This document shows positions 26,991 to 35,009 of a DNA stretch of 64,000 nt, in pieces (within the stretch, counting starts at the first letter, position 1; every line of letters begins with the position of its first letter). The stretch spans positions 1 to 64,000 of the forward strand of contig DATBZX010000294.1 in NCBI GenBank assembly GCA_036512955.1, written 5' to 3'. Under the pieces are notes generated by a model that made no database searches, was not told the origin of the DNA, and worked only from the letters and a program-made list of their open reading frames with translations. This DNA is from DASRAA01 sp036512955. GTDB taxonomy: Bacteria > Acidobacteriota > Terriglobia > Terriglobales > Acidobacteriaceae. Both the position numbers and the translations under genes were made by a program.

Positions 26991-27046
26991 GCCCACCCCT
27001 TCGACTTCGCTCAGAGCAGGCTCTGTCGCTGCGCGACAAGGGTGGG
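26991..27046. repeat. Compound hairpin repeat
   Basis: The outer arms GCCCACCCCTT and AAGGGTGGGGC are near-complementary. They enclose AGAGC-AG-GCTCT and GTCGC-TGC-GCGAC. The element resembles common bacterial extragenic palindromes containing the TTCGACTTCGCTCAG core. The right arm ends in GGGGCACC, like the hairpin at 52138-52174. Confidence 0.6.
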
Positions 27047-27125
27047 GCACCTGGCGGCTGGTAGTTATTGCGCTTTTCCCCGGGGTTCTCCTGTGTCTTT
27101 TTTGAGGCCGTGCTACCATGCCGCC

Positions 27126-27236
27126 GTGTTCAATTTTGGCAAACCGAAAACAGTTGGCGACTGGATGGTTCATGTCGCGGGTGCCGTGGTCGCATTACTC
27201 CTCGTATGGTGGATGCTGCGGAGCTATGTTCTGTAA
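27126..27236 (+). CDS. Possible 36-residue single-TM small protein
   Basis: GTG start, 36 codons. The product has a short polar N-terminus (about 12 residues with three Lys) and one strong hydrophobic helix (VAGAVVALLLVWWML), ending SYVL. The composition is typical of real small membrane proteins rather than chance translation. The ribosome site is weak: GAGG lies too far upstream for this GTG. It sits between two repeat-rich stretches with no partner gene. Treat as a candidate only. Confidence 0.35.
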   Translation: MFNFGKPKTVGDWMVHVAGAVVALLLVWWMLRSYVL

Positions 27237-27738
27237 TCCCCGCTTGCTTGAATAACGAAATAACGATTTCGTCCTTTCCGGTTGTGTTGCTCTTTTGCCA
27301 CTGTTACCCGTGCTGAAAGCTGTACGCCCGCTACCCATAGTTGGCGATAAATCGCCATGGCATAGGCAATCCGGCTGCGCGTCGCCGTTCGGGATTACGG
27401 GTTGGCAAGTTGCCGTCTCGCGAGTGATCCCGGCCGCTGTTCCGTTTCGTGATTGGCTACGATATGGCCAGATCAGGCCAGCAATCACTAAGTGGCCCGA
27501 CTGGCGCTACAGATGAGCTTCCTGCAAGCCGACTTCCCGTTACTGAATCCGCTCGGTGGCCACCTGGATTACTTCCGGATCGCCGACTACCGGATACCAA
27601 TATGGACAATTTCCCCGCTTCGGGTGGGCGATTCAGAAAGTTGTTAGTGCAAAACTCGGAAACCTTTAACTCTAAAGGGCTTACGATTGATTGGCAAATT
27701 TCGCCAGTGATGGTTACAGCGCCTAACGGAAGGATATC
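27237..27738. other. Long non-coding stretch rich in short palindromes
   Basis: No supported gene. Many short perfect palindromes are packed here, for example TGGCGAT-AA-ATCGCCA (27342-27357), GGCAA-G-TTGCC (27404-27414), GTGATTG/CAATCAC (27449-27488) enclosing TGGCC/GGCCA, and GGTGGCCACC (27555-27564). The structure could reflect a structured RNA, recombination sites or clustered repeats. It is the left border of the radical SAM island. Confidence 0.5.
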
Positions 27739-27764
27739 GTTTTGCACCCCCTGTTTTGCACCCC
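27739..27764 (+). repeat. Tandem 14-base repeat before the radical SAM gene
   Basis: GTTTTGCACCCC occurs at 27739-27750 and again at 27753-27764, spaced 14 bases start to start, 59-84 bases before the radical SAM start codon. Tandem half-sites at this position look like a regulator-binding site, but the regulator is unknown. Confidence 0.5.
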
Positions 27765-27822
27765 TCGACAAACATCGCCCGAGCAGGTAGCCTACCTCTC
27801 TACAGGCAGATCGGAGGACTGG

Positions 27823-28644
27823 ATGAAACAGGTTGTTGAGCGCCGTCGTCCCAGACCAACCGCTGAGGTAATGTCAACCGTCTGCTTCCGCGTCACGCGT
27901 GCCTGCAATCTTGGTTGTTCTTATTGTCAGGCGCCTCCGAATCAGCGACAGCTCCCGTATTCTCAACTTGTCGAATCATTAGCATTTCTCGCTAAACGCG
28001 GAGCCCAGCGCATCAAATTCACCGGCGGTGAGCCGTTCGTCCATCATCAACTCCTTCCTCTAATTTTCGAATGCCGAAAGAAAGGGATGGAGCCTACGAT
28101 CGTGACCAATGGCACACTGCTTACCGAAGCTCACCTAGAGGCGCTGCGAGCAGCGATAGCGCGGGTCAAAATATCCCTCCATGGTCCTCGGGAAAGACAC
28201 GATAGTCTGCAAGGCAGACCTGTCTACGACACGATCCTCGCGAATGCAAGGAAGTTGATCTCTGCTGGCATCGAAACCAGCGTGCACACGTTACTTCATC
28301 GAGAGTATGAACTCGACTTGCGGAAGTGGATTGAATTTCTTGCCAGCGAAGAGGTACACAAGGTGAGTTTTATGACCTTCGTTCCTCGCGGACGCGGCCG
28401 AGAATTGGAAGAGCGCTGGGCTTTTAACGATGAGGAACTGGAAGAACTATCGCAACATATTGCCGAGTTGACCGAATTCTACCGGGAGCAAATCACAGTT
28501 CGTTTCCTTGATTTTGCGCGGCAACCCTATCTCGTGTTCGAGACTGACGGTCGATTTGTTTGGGAGGTCGGACCGGAGACGCTCGACGCACAATTACAAG
28601 ATTCAGATCAGCTCTATCCTCTGAACAAGATCCGCGGGCTATAG
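27823..28644 (+). CDS. Radical SAM enzyme, MoaA-like core without C-terminal cluster
   Basis: A 273-residue protein. The cluster motif CNLGCSYC (C-x3-C-x2-C) that binds the SAM-cleaving 4Fe-4S cluster is near residues 28-35. The SAM-binding motif KFTGGEPF, VTNGTLLT and a GRG segment follow in the usual order. After the barrel there are only about 45 residues (FETDGRFVWEVGPETLD) with no further Cys, so MoaA- or SPASM-type auxiliary clusters are absent. GGAGG lies five bases before the ATG; the frame runs 27 codons upstream without support. Neighbours are a membrane GAF-like protein and a nucleoside-kinase-like protein. Substrate unknown; a nucleotide is inferred from context only. Composition is more AT-rich than flanking genes. 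Confidence 0.85.
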   Translation: MKQVVERRRPRPTAEVMSTVCFRVTRACNLGCSYCQAPPNQRQLPYSQLVESLAFLAKRGAQRIKFTGGEPFVHHQLLPLIFECRKKGMEPTIVTNGTLLTEAHLEALRAAIARVKISLHGPRERHDSLQGRPVYDTILANARKLISAGIETSVHTLLHREYELDLRKWIEFLASEEVHKVSFMTFVPRGRGRELEERWAFNDEELEELSQHIAELTEFYREQITVRFLDFARQPYLVFETDGRFVWEVGPETLDAQLQDSDQLYPLNKIRGL

Positions 28645-28781
28645 TCTCCAACTACTCAATCCGTGAGTCGGTGTCGATCCAATGGACTGATTTCAACTGG
28701 TGACGGAACTTTGTCTTGTACCCCGTGCGTTGAAGAGTGATCCTTGCAGCGCGTTGGAGTTAATCGAGGACGTGCACTGCC

Positions 28782-29549
28782 ATGAGAAGAGTGGGAAAAG
28801 CCGGTTTTGCTGACATTCTGCTTCCCCTTGCGACCTCGATCATCACTGCTGTTTTCGTAGGCATACTGTCCAACATACTATTCACGGGCGAGAAGTTTTT
28901 TGTGGCGCTCGGTCGGCTAGGGCTCTGGAATTTACTACTGCCTTTGTGGCTTATTCTGGTTGTGCTGAGTGTTACGCGCACTCGCAAGTCCCGGAAAGAT
29001 GTAGATGTAGCGGTTGCCGATATCCGAGCAAGGTTCAGTGAATTGCTCCTCTATACCGTCAATCACTTGCTTGAGCTATCGGCCGAAGCCTTCGTCTATT
29101 CCAGCAAAAGTGCGAGACTGAACATACATTTGTTTTTTCGTGGCGAGGTTGAGGGGAAGGAAGCACTTATTAAGGACAGACGATTCTTTTTCGAACAAGA
29201 GAAGCTTCCCGGAAATTATTCGATGGATTGCGCGTTTCCCGCTGAAGATGAACTCGTGATTTGTAACTCTTTCAATCGGGATAATCTCATTTACCAAGAG
29301 CTTCCGGCAACGCATGTCACCAAGTACAATGAGAGGATCGTTGACCGAGTAGACCCGGCAGTTGCGTGGGTTCTTGCCTGCCCATTGCATGTGCAAGGAC
29401 GAAAACCACTCGGCGTCATTTGTTGCTTTGGTAGCAAATTGTTGTTCTCCGATGTAGCTGAGAGAAACGCCTTTGAGAGTGTGATTTTGCAGATTAGCGA
29501 AGTGATTGTTCAGCTTAAAGAGTTTGAAGCAGCGGGGTCGGCGGCATAA
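28782..29549 (+). CDS. Two-TM protein with GAF-like sensor domain
   Basis: A 255-residue protein. Two hydrophobic helices (residues about 11-31 and 46-63) anchor it in the membrane. A charged helical connector (TRKSRKDVDVAVADIRARF) leads to a cytoplasmic domain. Its last part (AWVLACPLHVQGRKPLGVICCFG, then FSDVAERNAFESVILQISEVI in pieces) has the strand-helix pattern of a GAF domain, which usually binds small molecules or nucleotides. No kinase, cyclase or HD domain follows, so it could be a ligand-gated membrane effector or a sensor. It lies 137 bases after the radical SAM gene and 28 bases before the kinase gene, on the same strand. Confidence 0.65.
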   Translation: MRRVGKAGFADILLPLATSIITAVFVGILSNILFTGEKFFVALGRLGLWNLLLPLWLILVVLSVTRTRKSRKDVDVAVADIRARFSELLLYTVNHLLELSAEAFVYSSKSARLNIHLFFRGEVEGKEALIKDRRFFFEQEKLPGNYSMDCAFPAEDELVICNSFNRDNLIYQELPATHVTKYNERIVDRVDPAVAWVLACPLHVQGRKPLGVICCFGSKLLFSDVAERNAFESVILQISEVIVQLKEFEAAGSAA

Positions 29550-29577
29550 GATCAGGCTATCGGTTTCGGAGTATGCG

Positions 29578-30225
29578 ATGAGTTTTATCCTTGGATTGGC
29601 AGGTCCTACTGGGTCTGGCAAATCAACGCTTGCGCGATTGTTGGCGACCCACCCCAATGTGGGACTGGTTCCTGAGCCCCTGCCTCTGGCTGGATTGGAA
29701 CAGTCTGCACTGTCAACGAGAGAATTCGGTGAGATCTTGCAAGAGCAGGTCCTCTCGACGAAGCTTGCGGATGTGTTGAACGTCAAACACTACAAAACGG
29801 TTGTTATCGACAGAATTGTTCAAGAGGATCGGGAGGTCTTTCTGCAGTTGCACTTGAGATTAGGCTTTCTTACGCCGCCTCAAGTAGAGAAGCTTTCGGA
29901 GCGGGCGTCCGAGGCAGAGAGGTTGATTGGAATGCCGCAGGCTGTCGTGCTTCTGAAAGCAGATTCAACGGTGCTGCGAGAACGTATGATTCGGGATGGA
30001 AGGCCTGCTTGGCTGGTGGAGAGTCTCTATATTCAGCTAGATCTCTATTCCCACTTCGAACGGCGACTGGATGTACCTCATCTCATTGTCGATACGACGG
30101 ACGTAACATGTGAGAAACTGACCTCCCTCGCGGATTGGATCCTCGAGACAGTGCGGGATGCGGCGACTGGGCATTACGCTACAATCCAAGAGTTCAAGGC
30201 AACGTGGGAACCTCCCTGCAAGTAG
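29578..30225 (+). CDS. Deoxynucleoside-kinase-like P-loop protein
   Basis: A 215-residue P-loop protein. The P-loop is GLAGPTGSGKST (residues about 6-17). The IDRIVQEDREVF segment corresponds to the DRS-x-x-ED-x-x-VF motif of deoxynucleoside kinases, and a LID-like Arg cluster (RERMIRDGRP) is followed by a helix with LDLYSHFERRL, also family-like. EPLPLAG matches the usual Glu-Pro after the first strand. Such enzymes phosphorylate nucleosides. GGAG lies seven bases before this ATG; the frame extends 24 codons upstream into the previous gene. Its place beside a radical SAM enzyme suggests action on a modified nucleoside, but this is inference. Confidence 0.75.
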   Translation: MSFILGLAGPTGSGKSTLARLLATHPNVGLVPEPLPLAGLEQSALSTREFGEILQEQVLSTKLADVLNVKHYKTVVIDRIVQEDREVFLQLHLRLGFLTPPQVEKLSERASEAERLIGMPQAVVLLKADSTVLRERMIRDGRPAWLVESLYIQLDLYSHFERRLDVPHLIVDTTDVTCEKLTSLADWILETVRDAATGHYATIQEFKATWEPPCK

Positions 30226-30716
30226 ACCTTCACACCAACGGCCCAAGTGTTGGGAAAGGCCATTACCCGGATTTAGTGTTCTTCTTGTAGAGGAATTCGA
30301 GAGGCAATCCGGCGGACAAGGATCGCCTCGTTGATGGCCGTCGAGCTACCACGTTGCAAAAGAACGCCCGCTCGCGATCGTCCTTCTGCTGTCTGTCCAG
30401 AAGGACCACAGTGATTAACATCTCATAGCCTCCGTTTCGAGCCGCCAGTCGACACCAAGAGCAATCTGCTTTCAACAGAATACCTGGTGAAAAGGTGAAA
30501 ACCACAGGATCATCTTCTATATACCTCCTCGCCAGCAGCTAAGGGGCGAGTGACGGCAAACCGGAAGTTCTCTTTTTGTCAGTCGGGATTCGTACCGGCA
30601 AACGCCCTTCTGGCAAGCACCGAACTGTTTCTGAGCGGGTCGCGACTAAAGTGACGCGATCACGAGTGATGAATCGCCATCTGGCAAGTAATCTGGCCCT
30701 GTTTCCGTTGCGCCGG
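30226..30716. other. Non-coding right border of the radical SAM island
   Basis: About 490 bases without a supported gene. A CCCAA-GTG-TTGGG hairpin (30242-30254) follows the kinase stop and may end its transcript. Near 30660-30680, ATCAC-GA-GTGAT lies inside GCGAT/ATCGC. Several 8-9 base motifs (TCGGGATT, CGAGTGAT, AATCGCCAT, TGGCAAGT) also occur in the left border at 27350-27428, in a different order; this number is only slightly above chance. A minus-strand open frame here has no ribosome site and was not accepted. Confidence 0.45.
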
Positions 30717-31097
30717 TTACTGCGCCAGCAGGGCAACTCCGCCGGCGATGCAGAGGGCGGCCATCCAGCGGCGGCGATCGACGTTCTCTTTGAGGTAGAT
30801 GTGAGCCACGAGGGCGTTGGCGAGGAAGGTGAGCGACGCTGACGCCGGGCCGACGATGCTCACGTCACCCCACGACAGGGTGACGAGCAGGCAGAAGAAA
30901 CCTACGGCCATGAATGCGAGGCCGATCATGAAGCGGGTGTTGGTGGTGACGCGGCGAATGACTGCCCCCAGGCCTTCCGACTTGCGAACCAGTCCCAGGT
31001 CACCGATTTCCTTCATGGCGCGGGACTGCAAAATGTCGCCCACGGTCGAGGCGATGACAACAGCGGCGATGCCACCCCATACGGCGAGGTGGTTCAC
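30717..31097 (-). CDS. Small DMT-superfamily membrane protein (four TM), second of a pair
   Basis: A 126-residue protein with four hydrophobic helices and the EamA/DMT pattern (SWGDVSIVGPASASLTFLANALVAHIYLKE, given here as adjacent parts of one motif region). It corresponds to half of a typical ten-helix carrier, so it should work as a dimer. Its ATG overlaps the stop of the preceding DMT gene by four bases, implying a heterodimer with that product. Substrate unknown; relatives export drugs, polyamines or lipid-linked sugars. Confidence 0.8.
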   Translation of the reverse strand: MNHLAVWGGIAAVVIASTVGDILQSRAMKEIGDLGLVRKSEGLGAVIRRVTTNTRFMIGLAFMAVGFFCLLVTLSWGDVSIVGPASASLTFLANALVAHIYLKENVDRRRWMAALCIAGGVALLAQ

Positions 31098-31555
31098 GGC
31101 TCAACTCCTGAGTCAGCCGCCTCGCCCAAAGCGCCAACCGGGCCATATACGGTCTCGATGCGATTGTGGCGGTGCGCGCCGGGAGTTGCCTCGGGACCAC
31201 TCGCCACGAAGCCGACTCCGGTGACGATGAGGGCGACGCCGAGCCACCGCCAGACGGTGACATGCTCGTGCAGGAAAAACTTCGCGAGCAGCACCATCAG
31301 GATATAGCTGAGCGAGGTGGCGGGAAGCACATAGGTCAGATCGGCCCAGGAGAGGGCGGAGAGATAGCTTACGAAGAAGCCAATGAGGAGGAGAATGCCG
31401 AGGCCGACCCAAGGGTTGAGCAGCGCGGTGTACAGAGTTGGAAGATTCGCCAGCGTGACCGCGCCAAAAGCCTTCATGCCGCGGGCGAGCGAGACGTCGC
31501 CGCAGGCAGCGCAGACGATGACGACCAAGAGGACGAGATATTTGCGGATGGTCAA
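31094..31555 (-). CDS. Small DMT-superfamily membrane protein, first of a pair
   Basis: About 153 residues with four hydrophobic helices (KYLVLLVVIVCAACGD, then WVGLGILLLIGFFVSYL, YVLPATSLSYILMVLLA and LGVALIVTGVGFVA) and a hydrophilic tail. The start is uncertain: the frame is open to 31687, but the upstream part overlaps a dispersed repeat and is not membrane-like, so a TTG at 31555 just before the first helix is preferred with low certainty. It overlaps the downstream DMT gene by four bases. The pair resembles two-component EamA/SMR-type exporters. Confidence 0.7.
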   Translation of the reverse strand: MTIRKYLVLLVVIVCAACGDVSLARGMKAFGAVTLANLPTLYTALLNPWVGLGILLLIGFFVSYLSALSWADLTYVLPATSLSYILMVLLAKFFLHEHVTVWRWLGVALIVTGVGFVASGPEATPGAHRHNRIETVYGPVGALGEAADSGVEP

Positions 31556-31653
31556 AGTGATGTTCCGAAACGAAAATTGAATTTCGTCGAAGGGTAAACC
31601 CCGTCGTCCGTGCAAAGCGCAGGGGAATGGAAGATGCTCGAAAGCAGGGGAAC

Positions 31654-31845
31654 CATCTGTCGTCCCTGCCGGGACTCGATCGGTCACTCTTCAGCTTATC
31701 CAGCGCTGAAGCGCTGGGCTATGATCTGTCGTCCCTCCGGGACTGTGCCATAGCTGGTGTCGCCGCTACGCGGCTCGAACATTTTCCCACTTTGACCGCG
31801 GGCTTACGCCCGCGTCTAACACAGATGTCGCCGCTGAGCGGCTCA
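31654..31845. repeat. Dispersed palindromic repeat, copy B (the longest)
   Basis: Ordered elements: CATCTGTCGTCCC/GGGACT (31654-31676), a perfect CCAGCGC-TGAA-GCGCTGG hairpin (31700-31717), a second ATCTGTCGTCCC/GGGACT unit (31725-31744), a GTCGCCGC/GCGGC unit, and CGCGGGC-TTAC-GCCCGCG (31797-31814) after TTTTCCCACTTT. It lies between a DMT gene pair and the HpnJ-like gene. Copies A and C share the same words and order. Confidence 0.75.
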
Positions 31846-31931
31846 GGCCAGCCGAGATTCAGTCATTTATTCCACCGTACTTGTTCCAATCGAGCTATGA
31901 CACCGACCCCTCCGGGACTGTGCTGTCGCGG

Positions 31932-31968
31932 AAAAACCCCGCTCAAGCTACGTGTCGCTTGAACGGGG
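31932..31968 (-). terminator. Terminator of the HpnJ-like gene
   Basis: A 12-base stem with one mismatch (31937-31948 with 31957-31968). On the minus strand it is followed by TTTTT. It starts 10 bases after the stop codon of the leftward gene. Confidence 0.8.
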
Positions 31969-31978
31969 CACCCGTGAA

Positions 31979-33514
31979 CTAGACGTTGACCGTTTCCACC
32001 GGCTCTGGCTTTGTCTCAGCCGCTGCTGGAACCGCTCCCTGCGCCGCCGCAGTTGTCAGAGTGCCTTGGATCTTGCGGGCTTCCTTGACGGCCCGGTTCC
32101 GAGACGCGCGGAGAGTCATGAACTGCTTGGCTTCGACATAGAGGCGCTTGCGTTCCTCGTTGTTGAATACGGCTTTGCGCACGATGCGGTAAATGGCCTG
32201 CGGCCGGAAGTAGTACTCGTCGTAGAAGCGGTGCACCATCTCCATGACGTAATCGCGGGGCAGTCCCGGATACTCGATCATGGCAACCTGGTGGCCGGAG
32301 TCATCGACCATCTGCGCGCCTTCATTCAGGATGAAGCCGTTCGCCTTCGCGTAATCGTAGAGTTCGGTTCCAGGATACGCGTGAGCGACGGATACTTGAA
32401 TGGTCTCGCAGTCGATTTCTTTGGCAAAGTCGATGGTGGTGCGAATGGTTTCCTTGGTCTCGCCGGGCAGACCGAGAATGAAGTCGCCGTGGACGAGCAG
32501 GCCCAGCTTCTTGCAATCCTTGGTGAACTGGCGCGCGCGTTCTACCGTCGCGCCCTTCTTTACATTCTTCAAGATCTGCGGATCGCCTGATTCATAGCCA
32601 ACGATGAGCAGGCGGCATCCCGCTTCCTTCATCGCCTTGAGGGTCTCGTAATCGGTGGTGACGCGTGAAGTGCACGACCACGTCATCTTCAGCGGCTTCA
32701 GCTTCTCGCATAACTCGATGGTGCGGGCCTTCTGAATGTTGAAAGTGTCATCGTCGAAGAAGAACTCCTTCACCCAGGGCCAATACTCCATGGCCTTCTT
32801 CATCTCGGCGGCCACGGCGTCGGAGGAGCGCTTGCGCCAGGGATGTCCGCTCAGCGTCTGCGGCCACAGGCAGAACGTGCACTGCGCCGGACAACCACGC
32901 GTCGTGTAGAGCGACACGAACGGATACAGCAGGAACGGAACGTTGTATCGGCGGGGATCAATGTCGCGCTTGTAAACGTCCACTACATCGGGCAGAGCGT
33001 CGAGGTCGGAGACCGCAGGGCGGTCAGGATTGTGAATCACTGTGCCATTCGGCCCGCGATAGGATGCGCCCAGAATTTCACTCAGCGGCTTGCCATTGGC
33101 GTATTCGACGGTGGCGTAGTCGAACTCGCGGCGCACGATGAAATCGATGGCCTGTCCGTCAGCCAGCGACTTTACGGGTAGCGTCGTCACGTGCGGACCC
33201 ACAAAGCAGATCTTGAGCTTGGGGTTGGCCGCTTTCATCTGCGCCGCCAACTTGATGTCCCCGGGGAAGCCCGGCGTGCTGGTGAACAGCACGAGGAAAT
33301 CGAAGCTCTTGCCAATTTCAATGGTCTCTTCGGCGCTCACATGATGCGGCGGAGCATCCAGCATGCGGGAGCCTTCCAGCATTCCAGCCGGGTAAGCCAG
33401 CCAGACCGGGTACCAATAGGACTCGATCTCGCGGGTTGCAGGCCAGCGCGAACTGGCGCCGCCGTCATAGTTCTCGAACGAGGGTGGATTCAGGAATAGC
33501 GTCTTCAAAGGCAT
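31979..33514 (-). CDS. hpnJ: B12-binding-domain radical SAM protein, HpnJ family
   Basis: A 511-residue protein. The N-terminal third (LFLNPPSFENYDGGASSR, DAPPHHV, VGPHVTTLP) is a cobalamin-binding-like domain, and the radical SAM core has the cluster motif CPAQCTFC (C-x3-C-x2-C) near residue 221. GLPGETKETIRTTIDFAKE is the usual later motif. The opening sequence and overall length match hopanoid-associated HpnJ, which in known cases takes part in making the cyclitol ether head group of bacteriohopanetetrol. No other hopanoid gene is adjacent, although a glycosyltransferase lies 5.5 kb away. The C-terminal 40 residues are Ala/Pro/Glu-rich and unlike the family. Confidence 0.78.
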   Translation of the reverse strand: MPLKTLFLNPPSFENYDGGASSRWPATREIESYWYPVWLAYPAGMLEGSRMLDAPPHHVSAEETIEIGKSFDFLVLFTSTPGFPGDIKLAAQMKAANPKLKICFVGPHVTTLPVKSLADGQAIDFIVRREFDYATVEYANGKPLSEILGASYRGPNGTVIHNPDRPAVSDLDALPDVVDVYKRDIDPRRYNVPFLLYPFVSLYTTRGCPAQCTFCLWPQTLSGHPWRKRSSDAVAAEMKKAMEYWPWVKEFFFDDDTFNIQKARTIELCEKLKPLKMTWSCTSRVTTDYETLKAMKEAGCRLLIVGYESGDPQILKNVKKGATVERARQFTKDCKKLGLLVHGDFILGLPGETKETIRTTIDFAKEIDCETIQVSVAHAYPGTELYDYAKANGFILNEGAQMVDDSGHQVAMIEYPGLPRDYVMEMVHRFYDEYYFRPQAIYRIVRKAVFNNEERKRLYVEAKQFMTLRASRNRAVKEARKIQGTLTTAAAQGAVPAAAETKPEPVETVNV

Positions 33515-33618
33515 AGTGGTATCTATGATTTTACCATTGTTTAGACGCCGCTTGCCACGTGGAAGCTCTTGAAAATGTTTCAGTTACAGCGCTTTTGTGA
33601 CATGCAGCGAATGGCAAT

Positions 33619-34998
33619 TTATGGGGATGGAATGGCCCAATTTTCGAGTTCTCCGGTAAGCCGTAGCAGTTGGAGGCCAGCGCGCGTCAGTTCGAACTCG
33701 GCATCAAGATACGCAGCATACTTGTCGTTGACCTCAAGCTGAGCAATTTGGGCGTCGCGGGTGCTGCCAGTTCCGGCCTGAATTCGGGCTTGCACAGTTT
33801 CCAAATCGCCCTGCGAAACCTGCCACTCGAGCTTGGCAACGTCCCTTGCAGCCTGTAACTGCCGCAGTGATCTTTGCAGCTTCAGTGCGTTCTCGCCAAC
33901 TTGGTTCCGTGTGAGGTCGGCTTGTTTGTGGGCCACGATGGTATCGGCGTCGGCCTGTGCCGCCCTCGCCTTCTGCACCGGGTTCATGAATGGGAACTTT
34001 ATGTTTAGGCCAGCAGCGAGATTGTTGCTCGAATACCGCAAGAAGTATTGGTCGTAATTGTTGAAGCGCGCCAGGTACGCGTACTGGGACGCGATGTCGG
34101 CATACGGCAGGGTCGCCCGGTGCTCACCCTTAGCGCGGGCGGCGGCGGCTTCGACTTTCTGGTCGGCCAATTTGACCACTGGGCTGTTGGAAACGGCCCG
34201 CGCCGCGAGATCGTCTTCCTGTGAGAAGAGCGGCAATTGTGGCATGGACTCTGGATCAGGCTGAATTTCGGCCGGCGTCAGTCCAGTCAGCTTTGCCAGA
34301 TGCTCGCGCAGGACATCGACCTGGCCTTGCGCGTCGGCAATACGCAGTCGAATACGTGCCGATGCGAGCTGGCTCTTGGTGAGATCGAGCTTACTGTCGA
34401 CGCCTTCGTGAAGGCGTTGTTCCGTCATGAATTGCGCCTTCTCGGCAGCAGACTGGGCGTCGGCGAGAGTCGCAAGCTTGCCCGTCAGGTTCACTAGTTG
34501 CGCGTAGGATAGTGCGGCATCGAGGATCACCTCTGCGCGCTTGTCTTGCACGTCGAAAGAGGTGGCTTTCCAGTCGATCTTGGCCGCCTTCAAGAATTCT
34601 TTCAACGAAAGGTTGAACAGCGACTGGGTCGAGGTGAAATTTGCCACGGATGGCGCGGAGCCTTCGAGAGTCAGAGGAAATCCATAGGAGTAGCCGAGTC
34701 CGGAGCCGACGGTAAGTTGCGGCAGCCAGTGGTTGCGGACCTCCTGATAGGCCTTCTGCGAGCGCCACTGGCTTACGGTGGCAATACCCATCACTCCGCT
34801 GTGCTGAAGCGCCAGATCGACGGCCGTGCGGAAACGAAGCGGTTCAGCTGCAGGAGCGCCATCCGCGGCAAATAGTATTCCTGAAAGCGACAGCCCGGCG
34901 CAGGCGAGAGCAATCAGCCTCACAGCACGGCGGATGCGACCCATCCCGAAATACGGGGATGTCGGCGACTTGCCTCGCGGGATTGAGCGCAATCTCAT
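33619..34998 (-). CDS. TolC-family outer membrane efflux protein
   Basis: A 459-residue outer membrane factor that forms the trimeric exit duct for export systems. It has an N-terminal signal sequence and two long alpha-helical coiled regions rich in Ala, Gln, Leu and Lys (for example around ALSYAQLVNLTGKLATLADAQ and LQRSLRQLQAARDVAKLEWQ, in parts). The start may be the ATG at 34998 or the ATG at 34944 (MGRIRRAVRLIALACAG), which gives a more compact signal peptide. It is the last gene of an adaptor-TPR-TolC operon. Confidence 0.88.
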   Translation of the reverse strand: MRLRSIPRGKSPTSPYFGMGRIRRAVRLIALACAGLSLSGILFAADGAPAAEPLRFRTAVDLALQHSGVMGIATVSQWRSQKAYQEVRNHWLPQLTVGSGLGYSYGFPLTLEGSAPSVANFTSTQSLFNLSLKEFLKAAKIDWKATSFDVQDKRAEVILDAALSYAQLVNLTGKLATLADAQSAAEKAQFMTEQRLHEGVDSKLDLTKSQLASARIRLRIADAQGQVDVLREHLAKLTGLTPAEIQPDPESMPQLPLFSQEDDLAARAVSNSPVVKLADQKVEAAAARAKGEHRATLPYADIASQYAYLARFNNYDQYFLRYSSNNLAAGLNIKFPFMNPVQKARAAQADADTIVAHKQADLTRNQVGENALKLQRSLRQLQAARDVAKLEWQVSQGDLETVQARIQAGTGSTRDAQIAQLEVNDKYAAYLDAEFELTRAGLQLLRLTGELENWAIPSP

Positions 34999-35009
34999 GA
35001 AGGAAACCG

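Noticed and set aside
27823..28644. Calling the radical SAM protein a prokaryotic viperin
   Set aside because: The cluster motif CNLGCSYC lacks the Phe after the third Cys, and the C-terminus does not match viperins, so only the genomic analogy is kept.
27826..30225. Insertion sequence or prophage carrying the radical SAM island
   Set aside because: No transposase, integrase, terminal inverted repeats or target duplication were found.
30263..30505. 80-codon minus-strand ORF after the kinase gene
   Set aside because: No ribosome site, no recognisable composition, and it overlaps a palindrome-bearing non-coding region.
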